A stretch of DNA of 64,000 bases from positions 558,001-622,000 of the forward strand of contig NZ_LJHS01000005.1 in the NCBI RefSeq assembly GCF_001296045.1, written 5' to 3'. The notes below the pieces were generated by a model, which saw only the letters and a list, made by a program, of their open reading frames with translations, was not told where the DNA came from and ran no database searches. Origin of the DNA: Rhizobium sp. AAP43 (GTDB taxonomy: Bacteria > Pseudomonadota > Alphaproteobacteria > Rhizobiales > Rhizobiaceae). The translations under genes were made by a program, and so were the position numbers. This document shows, in pieces, positions 16,602-25,583 of this stretch (the stretch's first letter is position 1; every line of letters starts with the position of its first letter).

Positions 16602-17264
16602 ATGGCAATACCAAGAGCGGCGCAGACTCAGAGGCGAACCCGCATCCAGGAAGAGAAAGAGGAGCAGATCCTTGAGGCGGCGCTTGAAGTCTTTTCCCAG
16701 CGTGGCTTTCACGGATCGACGATCGATCAGATCGCCGAGGTCGCCGGCATGTCCAAACCCAATCTCCTTTACTATTTCCGCACCAAGGAGGCGATGCATC
16801 GGGCGCTGATCGACCGGGTGCTGGAGAACTGGCTCGAACCGCTGCAGGCCTTCGACGCCGAGGGGGATCCGGAAGAAGAGATCCGCTCCTATATTCGCCG
16901 CAAACTCGAAATGGCGCGGGACTTTCCGCGTGAAAGCCGGCTCTTCGCCAATGAGATCCTGCAGGGCGCGCCGCATATCATGGCGGTGCTGGAAGGCCCG
17001 CTGAAGGAACTGGTCGACGAGAAGGCTGAGGTCATCCGGGTCTGGATTTCGGCAGGCAAAGTGCGGGACTGCGATCCGCATCACATGATCTTCTCGATCT
17101 GGTCGACGACTCAGCACTATGCGGACTTCGACGTGCAGGTGAAGGCCGTGCTCGGGCCCCAGCGCGACGGTGCTGACCGTTTCGAGGCCGCGGCGGTTTT
17201 CCTCGAGGGGCTGTTCGTCAGTGGCCTGATCTTGCGACCTGCCGGGTCCGCAGTCAGTCCCTGA
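16602..17264 (+). CDS. rutR: RutR-type TetR-family regulator of pyrimidine use
   Basis: 220 residues. The N-terminal TetR helix-turn-helix is at about residues 18-65 (ILEAALEVFSQRGFHGSTID, then VAGMSKPNLLYYFRTKEAMH). The C-terminal ligand domain matches RutR, with FANEILQGAPHIMAVLEGPL and DPHHMIFSIWSTTQHYADFD. RutR senses uracil and thymine and controls pyrimidine catabolism. It is divergently transcribed from the amidohydrolase gene and its 3' end overlaps the convergent DMT gene by 11 bp. Assignment to RutR rather than another TetR rests on these motifs, the operator and the gene context. Confidence 0.88.
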   Translation: MAIPRAAQTQRRTRIQEEKEEQILEAALEVFSQRGFHGSTIDQIAEVAGMSKPNLLYYFRTKEAMHRALIDRVLENWLEPLQAFDAEGDPEEEIRSYIRRKLEMARDFPRESRLFANEILQGAPHIMAVLEGPLKELVDEKAEVIRVWISAGKVRDCDPHHMIFSIWSTTQHYADFDVQVKAVLGPQRDGADRFEAAAVFLEGLFVSGLILRPAGSAVSP

Positions 17265-18195
17265 GCAGGCCCATGACCAAAAGGCCGGCGGCTGTCACGA
17301 GGGCGCCCAGAAAGACGGCGGGGCTTGCCCAGCCATGGCCAAGCAGGCCTTCGAGCAGGATGATGAAGGTCGGCGTCAGGTAGCCGTAACCGAGCACTTT
17401 CGGGGCAGGCAGGCGCATCGAGGCATATTGCAGCAGCATGAAGGTGAGCGCCGTGGTGATCACCGAGAGATAGGCGATGGTTGCCCAGACGCTTGCCGGC
17501 AGGCTGGCAAAATCCGTGGTCGCAAGTGGCACGGCGCCAGTGGGCAGCAGCCACGGGATGGTGAAGACGATAATCCAGAAACCGAAGGCGACTGGGTTTT
17601 CGCCCTGATTATACTTGCGGATCAGCGGCACATAGGCGCCGTGGCAGATGACGCCGATGAAGAAGATCAACTCGCCGCGTCCGACATCAAAGGACAGGAT
17701 GGCGTCCAGATCGGCACGGAAAATCACCCAGATCGCCCCGGATGCGGCAATGACGAGTGCGACGAGAACGTCGGGACGCGTGCGCTGGCCGATGAAGATC
17801 AGGGCGAAGCCGGCGCTGATCAGCGGCATCAGTGTGAAAACTGCACCCGTCTGTACGGGGCTGGTGAACTTCAGCGCCGCAAACATGGTCAGCATGTAGA
17901 TTGCGATCAGTCCGCCGAGCAGGGCATAACGCCAGATGCGCCTTGGCCGACTGAAGGGCACGCGCAGGATGCCGAAGGAGAGTACGCCCATGACGGCCAT
18001 GGTCATGAGATAGCGCCAGAGTGTCAGCGGTCCGGCGTCCAGGTGCCGCGCCGCCATGCCGCCGAAGGAGAAGGAGCCCGCAATCAGCGCCGCAAACAGA
18101 AGCATGGCGGCATGGGCGAGAAGCTTTTCCCGTCCGGTGGCATGCTGGCTGTGGCGATTGGCGGACGGGGCGGGCGAGGGGCGGTGTTCTGTCAT
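17254..18195 (-). CDS. DMT-superfamily (EamA) transporter
   Basis: 313 residues with ten predicted membrane helices in two EamA repeats, for example LIAGSFSFGGMAARHLDAGP and KFTSPVQTGAVFTLMPLISA in the first half and ALTFMLLQYASMRLPAPKVL in the second. It is an inner-membrane exporter or importer of small metabolites. Substrate not inferable. It converges on the RutR gene and could serve pathway products, but nothing shows co-regulation. Confidence 0.88.
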   Translation of the reverse strand: MTEHRPSPAPSANRHSQHATGREKLLAHAAMLLFAALIAGSFSFGGMAARHLDAGPLTLWRYLMTMAVMGVLSFGILRVPFSRPRRIWRYALLGGLIAIYMLTMFAALKFTSPVQTGAVFTLMPLISAGFALIFIGQRTRPDVLVALVIAASGAIWVIFRADLDAILSFDVGRGELIFFIGVICHGAYVPLIRKYNQGENPVAFGFWIIVFTIPWLLPTGAVPLATTDFASLPASVWATIAYLSVITTALTFMLLQYASMRLPAPKVLGYGYLTPTFIILLEGLLGHGWASPAVFLGALVTAAGLLVMGLLRD

Positions 18196-18332
18196 GGACT
18201 TTCCCGCAGGCTTCCGGAGGCGGGTTTGCGCCGAGGCTTTGACTTGACCGGGCCTGCATTCTCATTCATCTGCGACGGGTCGCGACGATGGTAGTGTGTC
18301 GACGACACTCCGGCAGTTAATCGAAAGCGGGC

Positions 18333-18974
18333 TTGATGACAACGATGATCGGCTTCAATGACACCGAGAAGAGCACCAGTGCTGTGCTCCAGGACGCCAT
18401 CGATTCGATGGGAGACGATCACGTGACCTTGCGGCAGATCCTGGAGCGCATGGGCGAAAGTGGCCTGCTGCTGCTTTGTGGGCTTCTGTCGTTGCCATTC
18501 CTGGTGCCGGTTTCCATTCCGGGCGTGTCGACGGTCTTCGGCGCCGGCATCGTGTTGATCGGGGTTGCGATCACCTTCAACCGTTTTCCCTGGCTGCCTC
18601 AGAAGCTGGCGGACCGGAAGCTCGACAGCGGCAAGCTGAAGCCGGTTCTGATGCGCGGCCTGACCATTCTGCGCAAGCTCGATCGCTACGTGCGGCCGCG
18701 CATGCCATGGCTGACGACCGGTGGCCTGGTGAACCGTTTCAATGGTGCGATCCTCACCTTTGCGGGCATCCTTTTGATGCTGCCGCTTGGCCTCATTCCG
18801 TTTTCCAACACCTTGCCGGGTGTGGCGATTTTGCTCTTGTCGACCGGCATTTCCCAGCGCGACGGCACGGTGGTTGCCGCCGGTCATGCGATGGTGGTGC
18901 TCACGCTCGTCTACTTTGCCATCCTCGCCTATCTTGCCTTTGCAGCGGGCCAAAGCCTCAGCCTGATGGGCTGA
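18333..18974 (+). CDS. exoD: ExoD-family membrane protein
   Basis: 213 residues with an ExoD signature: SGLLLLCGLLSLPFLVPVSI, then PGVSTVFGAGIVLIG and a second hydrophobic half with GAILTFAGILLMLPLGLIPF and NTLPGVAILLLSTGI. In rhizobia ExoD affects exopolysaccharide production, alkali tolerance and nodule invasion; its biochemical function is unknown. It is divergent from the DMT gene and convergent with the GGDEF-EAL gene. Confidence 0.88.
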   Translation: MMTTMIGFNDTEKSTSAVLQDAIDSMGDDHVTLRQILERMGESGLLLLCGLLSLPFLVPVSIPGVSTVFGAGIVLIGVAITFNRFPWLPQKLADRKLDSGKLKPVLMRGLTILRKLDRYVRPRMPWLTTGGLVNRFNGAILTFAGILLMLPLGLIPFSNTLPGVAILLLSTGISQRDGTVVAAGHAMVVLTLVYFAILAYLAFAAGQSLSLMG

Positions 18975-18992
18975 AAGCCGTGGGCCCTTGCG

Positions 18993-21668
18993 TCAGGCGC
19001 TAAGCTTGAGCAGGCTTTCCCGGCGGGCACGGTGCGCCAACGCAAAGTCCATCAGTGCGTCGGCGGTCATCGGGCGGGCAAGCGCATAGCCTTGCAGCGT
19101 CTGGCAGCCGAGATCGCGCAAGATCGACACGTGTTCCATGGTCTCCACGCCTTCCGCCACGATGCCGATGCCAAAAGATCGGCCGATATCGACGATGGAC
19201 GCGATCAGGCGTCTCTGTGCCGGGGTGTCGACAATCGGCCCGATCAGCTCGCGATCGATCTTCAGACGGCTCGGGGAGAGTTTGAGCAGCGACAGGATCG
19301 AGGCATAGCCGGTGCCGAAATCATCGATCTCAATCTCTATCCCAAGGTTGCGAAGACGCGAGAGGCTTGCCGTCACCGCATCGGTCTTGTCGTCGAAGGA
19401 GATCGATTCCAGAAGTTCGAAGGAGACGCTGCCGGGCTTGATGTCCAGTTGCTCCAGCCGTCCGACAAGGTTTTCATCGAACAGGCGCTGAGCGGAGATG
19501 TTGACCGACACGTGATCGATGCCGAGTGCAGCAGACTGCCAGCGGGAGAGCTGGGACAGTGCCTGTTCGAGGATGCGCGCATCGATCTGGGAAACGACAC
19601 TCAAGCTGTCGGCGATGTCGAGGAACCTGTCGGGCGTGAGGATGCCCATTTCAGGATGGTTCCACCGTGCGAGCGCCTCGACCCCGCTGATTTCCAGCGT
19701 ATGGGCATCGAATTGCGGTTGGTAGTAGCCGATGAACTCGTCGGCCGCGAGTGACCGCAGAATGGCGTCCGCCGTCTTCTTGATGTTGAGTGTGCGTGCC
19801 TTGAGAAGCTCGGTGTAGCGCTCGAAACGATTGCGACCCAGCCGCTTGGCCTCGTAAAGGGCGATGTCGGCGTTGACCAGCAGCTGTGGCGCATCGACGG
19901 ACGCGTCTGTTCGCGTTGCGATCCCGACAGAGGCGCCGACCCGACATTCGTGGCCGGCATAGGAGGTTGGTGTGTTCACCGCAGCGATCAGGCGCTGGCC
20001 CATTTCGCCGAATTGATCATCTGCATCGGCACCGAGGCAGACGACAACGAATTCATCGCCACCGATTCGGGCGACGAAATCTTCACCTCGGACATTGTCG
20101 CGCAGCGCCCTTGCGACGTGACGCAGCATGGCGTCGCCGGCGCCATGGCCGAGCGTATCGTTGATTTCCTTGAAGCGGTCGAGGTCAACATGCAGGACTG
20201 CCAGCCCCTGACCGTCGGGATCTGCTTCGATGTCGGACAGGTGCTGGTCCAGGTAGCGTCGGTTGGGGAGGCCTGTCAGTGCGTCATGCAGCGCATTGTA
20301 TTCCATGCGGCGGCGCGCGGTATCCAGTGCCGTGTTCTGCTGCTCGGCGCGTTGGCGAGCCTCGACCAGTTCTTCGTGAAGGCTGACATCTTCCGTGACG
20401 TCCCAACTCACACCGAGGACAGAGGCCGTGCCCTTCGCGTTGGGATAGTATGTCCCGAAGCTGCGGAGGTGCCGGTGGCCACCTCCGGGCAAGAGAACCC
20501 GGAACTGTGCGGACTGAGACATCTGGGTGCGGATGGCAAGTTTGACCTTGGCGGATACATCGGCCTGATCTTCCGGATGGATAAGAGCGAGCCAGTTATC
20601 GCTCGTCATCGCCTGCGATCCGTCGAGCCCGTACATTTCATACATGCGCGCGTCCCACGCGTTTTCGCCGCTCTCGACGTCGAGTTCCCAAACGCCGATC
20701 TTCGACGCCTCCAGGGCGAGGCCCAGCCGGTGCGACAGCGCTTTCAGCTTTTCCTCACGCTGACGCAGCGCTGCGTCGTGCTTCTGGCGGTCGAGCATCA
20801 GCAGGCCGACCCAGATGGAGGCACCTGCTACCGTGGCTGCAACAGATCCGACGACGAGGCGGAATGCCATCGAGGGTGTGCCCGAATTCTCCCACCCTCC
20901 GACAGGGATGGCAGCGATGGTCCAGCGATCATTGCCAAAGTCGATCGCCATATGCACCGGATTCTGCTGCATGATGTTGCCGTCACCGTAAATCACGGCG
21001 GTACGGCCTGCGTCCTGCACCTTGGAGATGACGACCGATATCGGCAATTCGAATGTCATCAGGCCGCTTTGATCATAGAGGCGTGCAAGGTCGATCACGC
21101 CGGTCACCGCGCCCCAGAAGACCGGTTCGGCGGTTGCATTGACCGAACGCACCGGCAGGATGATCGACAATCCGTATCCGCCGGAGGAGAGAGGCAGGGG
21201 GCCGCGAACGACGGAGCGGCTCTGTTCCCTCAGCTTGCGCGTCAGCGCCAGTTCCTCATCTTCCGTGAATATTCTCGTCCCGATCTGATCATCGGTGAGA
21301 TTTGCCGGGTAAGCGAAGGCTGTGACGAGATTGGGTGCCGCCTGGATGGAGCGCAGCTGTGCCTCGTGCAACAGAAGATTGGCGGCGAGTGCAGAGAAGC
21401 GTTCCTGCGTCAGATCCGGTTCGGCGCCGATGACCGATACCAACCCCTGCAAAAGGCGAATATTGGCATTGATCTGGCCCTGGAGCTTGGTGCGCACAAG
21501 GTCGAGACGTTCCTGGACCATGTGCCGGTTGTTTTCGTGCGTGATCCGGCTTTGCTGCCAGTCTGCATAGATGACGGCAGCGACGGCGGCGCAAACAATT
21601 GCCACCACCGGAATGACGATTGCCCATCGTGACCCCACGCCCAAAAAGCGGATGCTCTTGCCAGTCAT
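18993..21668 (-). CDS. CHASE-PAS-GGDEF-EAL cyclic-di-GMP enzyme
   Basis: 891 residues. TM1 is about 12-34, a periplasmic CHASE sensor about 40-255, TM2 about 268-292, PAS about 310-430, GGDEF about 455-615 and EAL about 632-880. GGDEF is intact at residues 536-540, with an RGED inhibitory site at 527-530 five residues before it. The EAL motif (664-666), NISAQRL, DDFGTGYAS (782-790) and EGVET (839-843) are also intact. Both diguanylate cyclase and phosphodiesterase activities are therefore possible, with product feedback. The membrane sensor should read an external signal. The gene is isolated between ExoD and PreA. Confidence 0.94.
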   Translation of the reverse strand: MTGKSIRFLGVGSRWAIVIPVVAIVCAAVAAVIYADWQQSRITHENNRHMVQERLDLVRTKLQGQINANIRLLQGLVSVIGAEPDLTQERFSALAANLLLHEAQLRSIQAAPNLVTAFAYPANLTDDQIGTRIFTEDEELALTRKLREQSRSVVRGPLPLSSGGYGLSIILPVRSVNATAEPVFWGAVTGVIDLARLYDQSGLMTFELPISVVISKVQDAGRTAVIYGDGNIMQQNPVHMAIDFGNDRWTIAAIPVGGWENSGTPSMAFRLVVGSVAATVAGASIWVGLLMLDRQKHDAALRQREEKLKALSHRLGLALEASKIGVWELDVESGENAWDARMYEMYGLDGSQAMTSDNWLALIHPEDQADVSAKVKLAIRTQMSQSAQFRVLLPGGGHRHLRSFGTYYPNAKGTASVLGVSWDVTEDVSLHEELVEARQRAEQQNTALDTARRRMEYNALHDALTGLPNRRYLDQHLSDIEADPDGQGLAVLHVDLDRFKEINDTLGHGAGDAMLRHVARALRDNVRGEDFVARIGGDEFVVVCLGADADDQFGEMGQRLIAAVNTPTSYAGHECRVGASVGIATRTDASVDAPQLLVNADIALYEAKRLGRNRFERYTELLKARTLNIKKTADAILRSLAADEFIGYYQPQFDAHTLEISGVEALARWNHPEMGILTPDRFLDIADSLSVVSQIDARILEQALSQLSRWQSAALGIDHVSVNISAQRLFDENLVGRLEQLDIKPGSVSFELLESISFDDKTDAVTASLSRLRNLGIEIEIDDFGTGYASILSLLKLSPSRLKIDRELIGPIVDTPAQRRLIASIVDIGRSFGIGIVAEGVETMEHVSILRDLGCQTLQGYALARPMTADALMDFALAHRARRESLLKLSA

Positions 21669-21800
21669 GGGTTTGGTCCCGTCGCCGATCGGTCATCGGC
21701 GACCGGATGCTTTCCGTGACCGCCGTCTAGAGCGTCAAGGTTGAATTAGAGCTCTGAAAATTTCCTAAATGGAACACAATAAATCATCTGTGCTTTATTA

Positions 21801-21832
21801 GATAAGCCCACGCTAAAATGCGTGGGCTTATC
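21801..21832 (-). terminator. Hairpin downstream of preA
   Basis: A perfect 13-bp stem GATAAGCCCACGC / GCGTGGGCTTATC with a 6-base loop lies 8 bp after the preA stop. On the minus strand it is followed by TAATAAAG, without a real U-tract, so terminator function is inferred from position and stability. Confidence 0.6.
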
Positions 21833-21839
21833 CCAGCTT

Positions 21840-23153
21840 TTACTCCGCAGCCTGCACGGCCATCGGGTTGTTCGGATGTGTGGTCCAGTTGGCATACTGC
21901 GGGTCTACGGGCTTGCCCGTGCGCTGGTCCAGCGTCCCTGCATCGAGACCAACCATGGTAATGCAGTTTTCGACCGGACAGACGTTAACGCAAAGGTTGC
22001 AGCCGACGCATTCGTCTTCCATCACCTCAAACTTCCTGACGCCATCGACCATGCTGGTAATCGCCTGGTGCGAGGTGTCCTCGCAGGCGATGTGGCAGCG
22101 GCCGCATTTGATGCAGGCATCCTGATCGATGCGGGCCTTGGCGATGTAGTTGAGGTTGAGATACTGCCAGTCGGTGACGTTGGGCACCGCGCGACCGCAG
22201 ATGTCGTCGAGGCTCCGGTGGCCCTTGGCGTCCATCCAGTCGTTGAGGCCGGAGATCATTTCCTGGACGATCTTGAAGCCATAGGTCATGGCCGCCGTAC
22301 AGACCTGGACATTGCCAGCGCCGAGCACGAGGAATTCGGCCGCATCGCGCCAGGTGGTGACGCCGCCGATGCCCGAGATCGGCAGGCCATAGGTTTCCGG
22401 ATCGCGGGCGATCTCGGCGACCATGTTGAGCGCGATCGGCTTGACGGCCGGGCCGCAATAGCCGCCATGGGTGCCTTTGCCACCGACGGTGGGCGAGGGG
22501 GCGAAGCTGTCGAGATCAACCGAGACGATCGAGTTGATCGTGTTGATCAGCGAGACGGCATCCGTGCCACCGGCTTTTGCCGCACGCGCCGGCTTGCGGA
22601 TGTCGGCGATGTTGGGCGTCAGCTTGGTGATGACGGGCATGCGGGTGTATTGCTTGCACCAGCGCACGACCATTTCGATGTATTCCGGCACCTGACCGAC
22701 GGCAGCGCCCATGCCGCGCTCGGACATGCCGTGCGGACAGCCGAAGTTGAGTTCGATGCCGTCTGCGCCCGTCTCTTCGACGAGCGGCAGGATCGCCTTC
22801 CACTCTTCCTCGACGCAAGGGACCATGATTGAGGCGACCAGCGCCCGGTCCGGCCAGTTCATCTTCACCTGCTTCATCTCCTGCAGATTGATCTGCAGGG
22901 GACGGTCGGTGATCAGCTCGATGTTGTTCAAGCCGAGGAGGCGGCGGTCAGCGCCCCAGATCGCGCCATAGCGCGGGCCATTGACGTTGACGACCGGCGG
23001 GCCTTCGGAGCCGAGCGTCTTCCAGACGACGCCGCCCCAGCCCGCCTTGAAGGCGCGCTCGACATTGTAGGCCTTGTCGGTCGGCGGGGCGGAGGCCAGC
23101 CAGAAGGGGTTGGGCGACTTGATGCCGACGAAGTTATTGCGAAGATCAGCCAT
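21840..23153 (-). CDS. preA: Dihydropyrimidine dehydrogenase subunit PreA (flavin and 4Fe-4S)
   Basis: 437 residues. An FMN-binding TIM-barrel of about residues 1-330 resembles class 2 dihydroorotate dehydrogenase (FWLASAPPTDK, ELNFGCPHGMSERGMG, PISGIGGVTTWRDAAEFLVL). It is followed by two 4Fe-4S clusters, CIKCGRCHIACEDTSH and CVGCNLCVNVCPVENC. With PreT it reduces uracil and thymine to the dihydro forms using NAD(P)H, the first step of the pathway completed by hydA and the amidohydrolase. It follows preT by 27 bp in one operon. Confidence 0.96.
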   Translation of the reverse strand: MADLRNNFVGIKSPNPFWLASAPPTDKAYNVERAFKAGWGGVVWKTLGSEGPPVVNVNGPRYGAIWGADRRLLGLNNIELITDRPLQINLQEMKQVKMNWPDRALVASIMVPCVEEEWKAILPLVEETGADGIELNFGCPHGMSERGMGAAVGQVPEYIEMVVRWCKQYTRMPVITKLTPNIADIRKPARAAKAGGTDAVSLINTINSIVSVDLDSFAPSPTVGGKGTHGGYCGPAVKPIALNMVAEIARDPETYGLPISGIGGVTTWRDAAEFLVLGAGNVQVCTAAMTYGFKIVQEMISGLNDWMDAKGHRSLDDICGRAVPNVTDWQYLNLNYIAKARIDQDACIKCGRCHIACEDTSHQAITSMVDGVRKFEVMEDECVGCNLCVNVCPVENCITMVGLDAGTLDQRTGKPVDPQYANWTTHPNNPMAVQAAE

Positions 23154-23180
23154 TGTTCAAATCCTCTCGAAGCGGGTGCG

Positions 23181-24542
23181 TCATGCGACGGCGGATGCGC
23201 CCGCCGTCATGACGGCGAGAGAGCGGTTGATGCTTTCGGCCGCATCGCGGCCCATGGCGACGGCAGACACCGTCAGGTCCTGGCCTCCGAAGGCGCAGTC
23301 GCCGCCGGCCCAGACGCCGGGAAGCGAGGTGCGGCCTTCCGCGTCGATGGCGATCTTGCCACCTTCAATCTTGAGGCCATCCAGGCCCTGGCCGTCGAGC
23401 TTCTGGCCGATCGCAACGAGAATCTGGTCAGCCTTGATCTCGGTCGTGTGGCCGGTGCCCTTCATCATGCCGTTTTCGAGGTGGGTATATTCGAAGGTAA
23501 TTGCCGAACAGTGCCCGCTGTGATGGGCCACTTCCTTCGGCTGCAGCCAGTGGCGGATGTGCACACCCTTGGAGGTCGCAAGATCCTGCTCGAACACCGA
23601 GGCGTTCATGTGCTCCTTGCCGCGGCGGTAGCAGATGGTCACGTTTTCGGCGCCGAGGAGCTTGGCTTGAACGGCGGCGTCGATCGCAGTCATGCCGCCG
23701 CCGATGACGACGACGTCGCGGCCGACGGGTACGTCGGCCTTGCTTTCGGCCTGGCGCAGATTGGCGATGAATTCGACGGCGTCGAGCACACCATTGATGC
23801 CGGCACCCGGGATGTTCAACCCGTTGACGTTACCCAGACCGGCACCGATGAACACGGCGTCGTGCTTGGCCTTGAGGTCGGCGAGCTTGAAGTCAACGCC
23901 CATCTCCTGACCGTCCAGCACGTCGATATTGCCGAGCGAGAGGATGTAGTCGACTTCCTTCTGGGCGAAGTCGTTGGGCGTCTTGTAGGCAGCAATGCCA
24001 TATTCGTTGAGGCCGCCGGCCTTTTCGCGGGCTTCATAGATGGTGACCTGGTGGCCGTGCATGGCCAACCGATGGGCGGCTGCAAGACCGGCAGGACCGG
24101 CGCCGACGACACCGATCGTTCGACCGGTCGAGGCGGACGGCCGGTAGAACTGGCGGCCCTCTTCGATAGCGATGTCGGTGGCGTAACGCTGCAGACGGCC
24201 GATCTCGACGGGGCGTTCCTCGGCCGTGTTGCGCACGCAGGCCTCTTCGCAGAGCGTTTCGGTGGGACAGACGCGGGCACACATGCCGCCGAGGATGTTC
24301 TGGTCGAAGATTGTCTTTGCTGCGCCCAGCGGATTGCCAGTCGATATCTGCCGGATGAACATCGGGATATCGATGGCGGTGGGACAGGCCGTCATGCACG
24401 GCGCGTCATAACAGAAGTAGCAGCGGTCGGAGGCGACGAGTGCCTCGTGATCGCCGAAGCGTGGGTGGAGATCGGAAAAGTTTTTCGAATAATCGGCAGC
24501 GTCAAGCCGCCCGGCTTTAAGGCCCGGTTCCAGTCTTCGCAT
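23181..24542 (-). CDS. preT: Dihydropyrimidine dehydrogenase subunit PreT (FAD, 4Fe-4S)
   Basis: 453 residues from ATG 24542, which has a GAGGGA ribosome site; the frame upstream of it is not conserved-looking. N-terminal cysteine clusters (CYFCYDAPCMTACPTAIDIP, CARVCPTETLCEEACVRN) bind 4Fe-4S. Then come the FAD Rossmann motif VVGAGPAGLAAAHRLAMHGH and an NADPH motif VVIGGGMTAIDAA. It is of the GltD/DPYD N-domain family and passes electrons from NAD(P)H to PreA. A RutR-like site lies 58 bp upstream. Confidence 0.95.
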   Translation of the reverse strand: MRRLEPGLKAGRLDAADYSKNFSDLHPRFGDHEALVASDRCYFCYDAPCMTACPTAIDIPMFIRQISTGNPLGAAKTIFDQNILGGMCARVCPTETLCEEACVRNTAEERPVEIGRLQRYATDIAIEEGRQFYRPSASTGRTIGVVGAGPAGLAAAHRLAMHGHQVTIYEAREKAGGLNEYGIAAYKTPNDFAQKEVDYILSLGNIDVLDGQEMGVDFKLADLKAKHDAVFIGAGLGNVNGLNIPGAGINGVLDAVEFIANLRQAESKADVPVGRDVVVIGGGMTAIDAAVQAKLLGAENVTICYRRGKEHMNASVFEQDLATSKGVHIRHWLQPKEVAHHSGHCSAITFEYTHLENGMMKGTGHTTEIKADQILVAIGQKLDGQGLDGLKIEGGKIAIDAEGRTSLPGVWAGGDCAFGGQDLTVSAVAMGRDAAESINRSLAVMTAGASAVA

Positions 24543-24599
24543 CGCAGTTCCCTCTTTTATATTCGAAGCGATGGATGGAGCGTAACGCAGCTTCAAACT

Positions 24600-24615
24600 T
24601 TTATCAAACGGTAAA
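24600..24615. promoter_or_regulatory. Possible RutR operator upstream of preT
   Basis: Read on the minus strand, TTTACCGTTTGATAAA keeps 10 of 14 defined bases of the RutR consensus. It sits 58 bp before the preT start, a natural place for a repressor site. Weaker than the site at 16456. Confidence 0.4.
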
Positions 24616-24653
24616 AAAATGAGGGGCAAAGTTCTAGAGGCGCTGCCGCACAA

Positions 24654-25000
24654 GGCTTTTGCTTATAGATGGAGTTGGGTGCGAGGGTCGATATCGCCGC
24701 CCGGATTCTCCCGTTTTCGCCTTAAAGGGATGATGCTGTGCTGTGTCAGCCGTTGCGTGACGCTTAATGTTCGGTTATCCTGCTAACATATTGTTAATTC
24801 GTTATTTTAGCGGTTTGTTAAAGCTTGATGGCAGCGCGGCGACCAGCGGATGCGCCGCCCTTGCGTCAAGCGCATGATCTATCGTCATGCCAAGCATTCC
24901 GCCTGCCGACGACCGCGGCAGCATCTGCCGCGGACCACCTTCCCGAGACTTTGGATTTCAGGACCAGTTTTTCTATTCATTCTTAAAGGGATTTGACCGC
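24654..25000. other. AT-richer intergenic region, divergent promoters
   Basis: This is the spacer between preT and the FliN-like gene. The part around 24770-24830 is AT-rich and may hold the plus-strand promoter. I see no gene, repeat or RNA in it. Confidence 0.4.
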
Positions 25001-25417
25001 ATGAGCGAAGCTTTGGGTAGACGCTCTTTCCCGGCTGAACGGCTTGAGCTTCCGATGGAGGATCGGACCTCCGGGCGAATCGGGATTGCCGATAACCGGC
25101 CCGTCGAAGCAAAAGGGGCGGTGCCGGCGGCACGGGGGCAGGCGGCAACTGTTGCCGGCGCGCAGCCGTCCCGCGGGGATGTGGACATTCGTGAGATTCC
25201 AGTTGAGATCGTGGCTGTCCTGGGACGGACAACCTTGCCGCTCGGCAAGCTGATGGGCGCGAGCAAGGGCGAGCGTCTGCGACTCGACAGTCAATTTGGC
25301 CAGCCTGTGGAGCTGCAACTCAATGGGCGACTGATCGGTTTTGGCGAGATATTCGCGGATCCCGAAGATGGGGCGATTGGTATTCAGCTTCTATCCATTG
25401 CGCCGCCTTCTGTTTGA
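25001..25417 (+). CDS. Orphan FliN/SpoA-domain protein
   Basis: 138 residues from ATG 25001, which has an AAAGGG ribosome site; an in-frame ATG at 24887 lacks one. The first 60 residues are low-complexity and probably flexible. The C-terminal 75 residues are a SpoA/FliN-type domain: REIPVEIVAVLGRTTLPLGK, GERLRLDSQFGQPVELQLNG and RLIGFGEIFADPEDGAIGIQ follow the family pattern of a start helix-strand, a conserved nLxLG-like turn and NGrli-GE. FliN forms the C-ring of the flagellar switch. No flagellar or type III genes adjoin it. Function unassigned. Confidence 0.75.
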   Translation: MSEALGRRSFPAERLELPMEDRTSGRIGIADNRPVEAKGAVPAARGQAATVAGAQPSRGDVDIREIPVEIVAVLGRTTLPLGKLMGASKGERLRLDSQFGQPVELQLNGRLIGFGEIFADPEDGAIGIQLLSIAPPSV

Positions 25418-25470
25418 TGATGGCGCGCTCGGCGGCTTGCTTCTGCGGATCTGTCGGCTGCTATTTGTTG

Positions 25471-25495
25471 AAATATGAGTGTGTCGCTCATATTT
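25471..25495. repeat. Inverted repeat between FliN-like and DUF2325 genes
   Basis: AAATATGAG and CTCATATTT (25471-25479, 25487-25495) form a perfect 9-bp stem with a 7-base loop, followed by a T-rich stretch. It could terminate the FliN-like gene or serve as an operator for the DUF2325 gene 88 bp downstream. Confidence 0.55.
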
Positions 25496-25583
25496 AATCT
25501 TTACTCCTTTTGTCATGTTTACTAGTGTCGCCTTCGGTTCAGTCGGCGGTTGCATTTCCTGCGGCCCGACCTCAGGAGGGATT

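Noticed and set aside
19950-21632. 560-codon open frame opposite the GGDEF-EAL gene
   Set aside because: Shadow frame; the minus-strand product has five intact domains.
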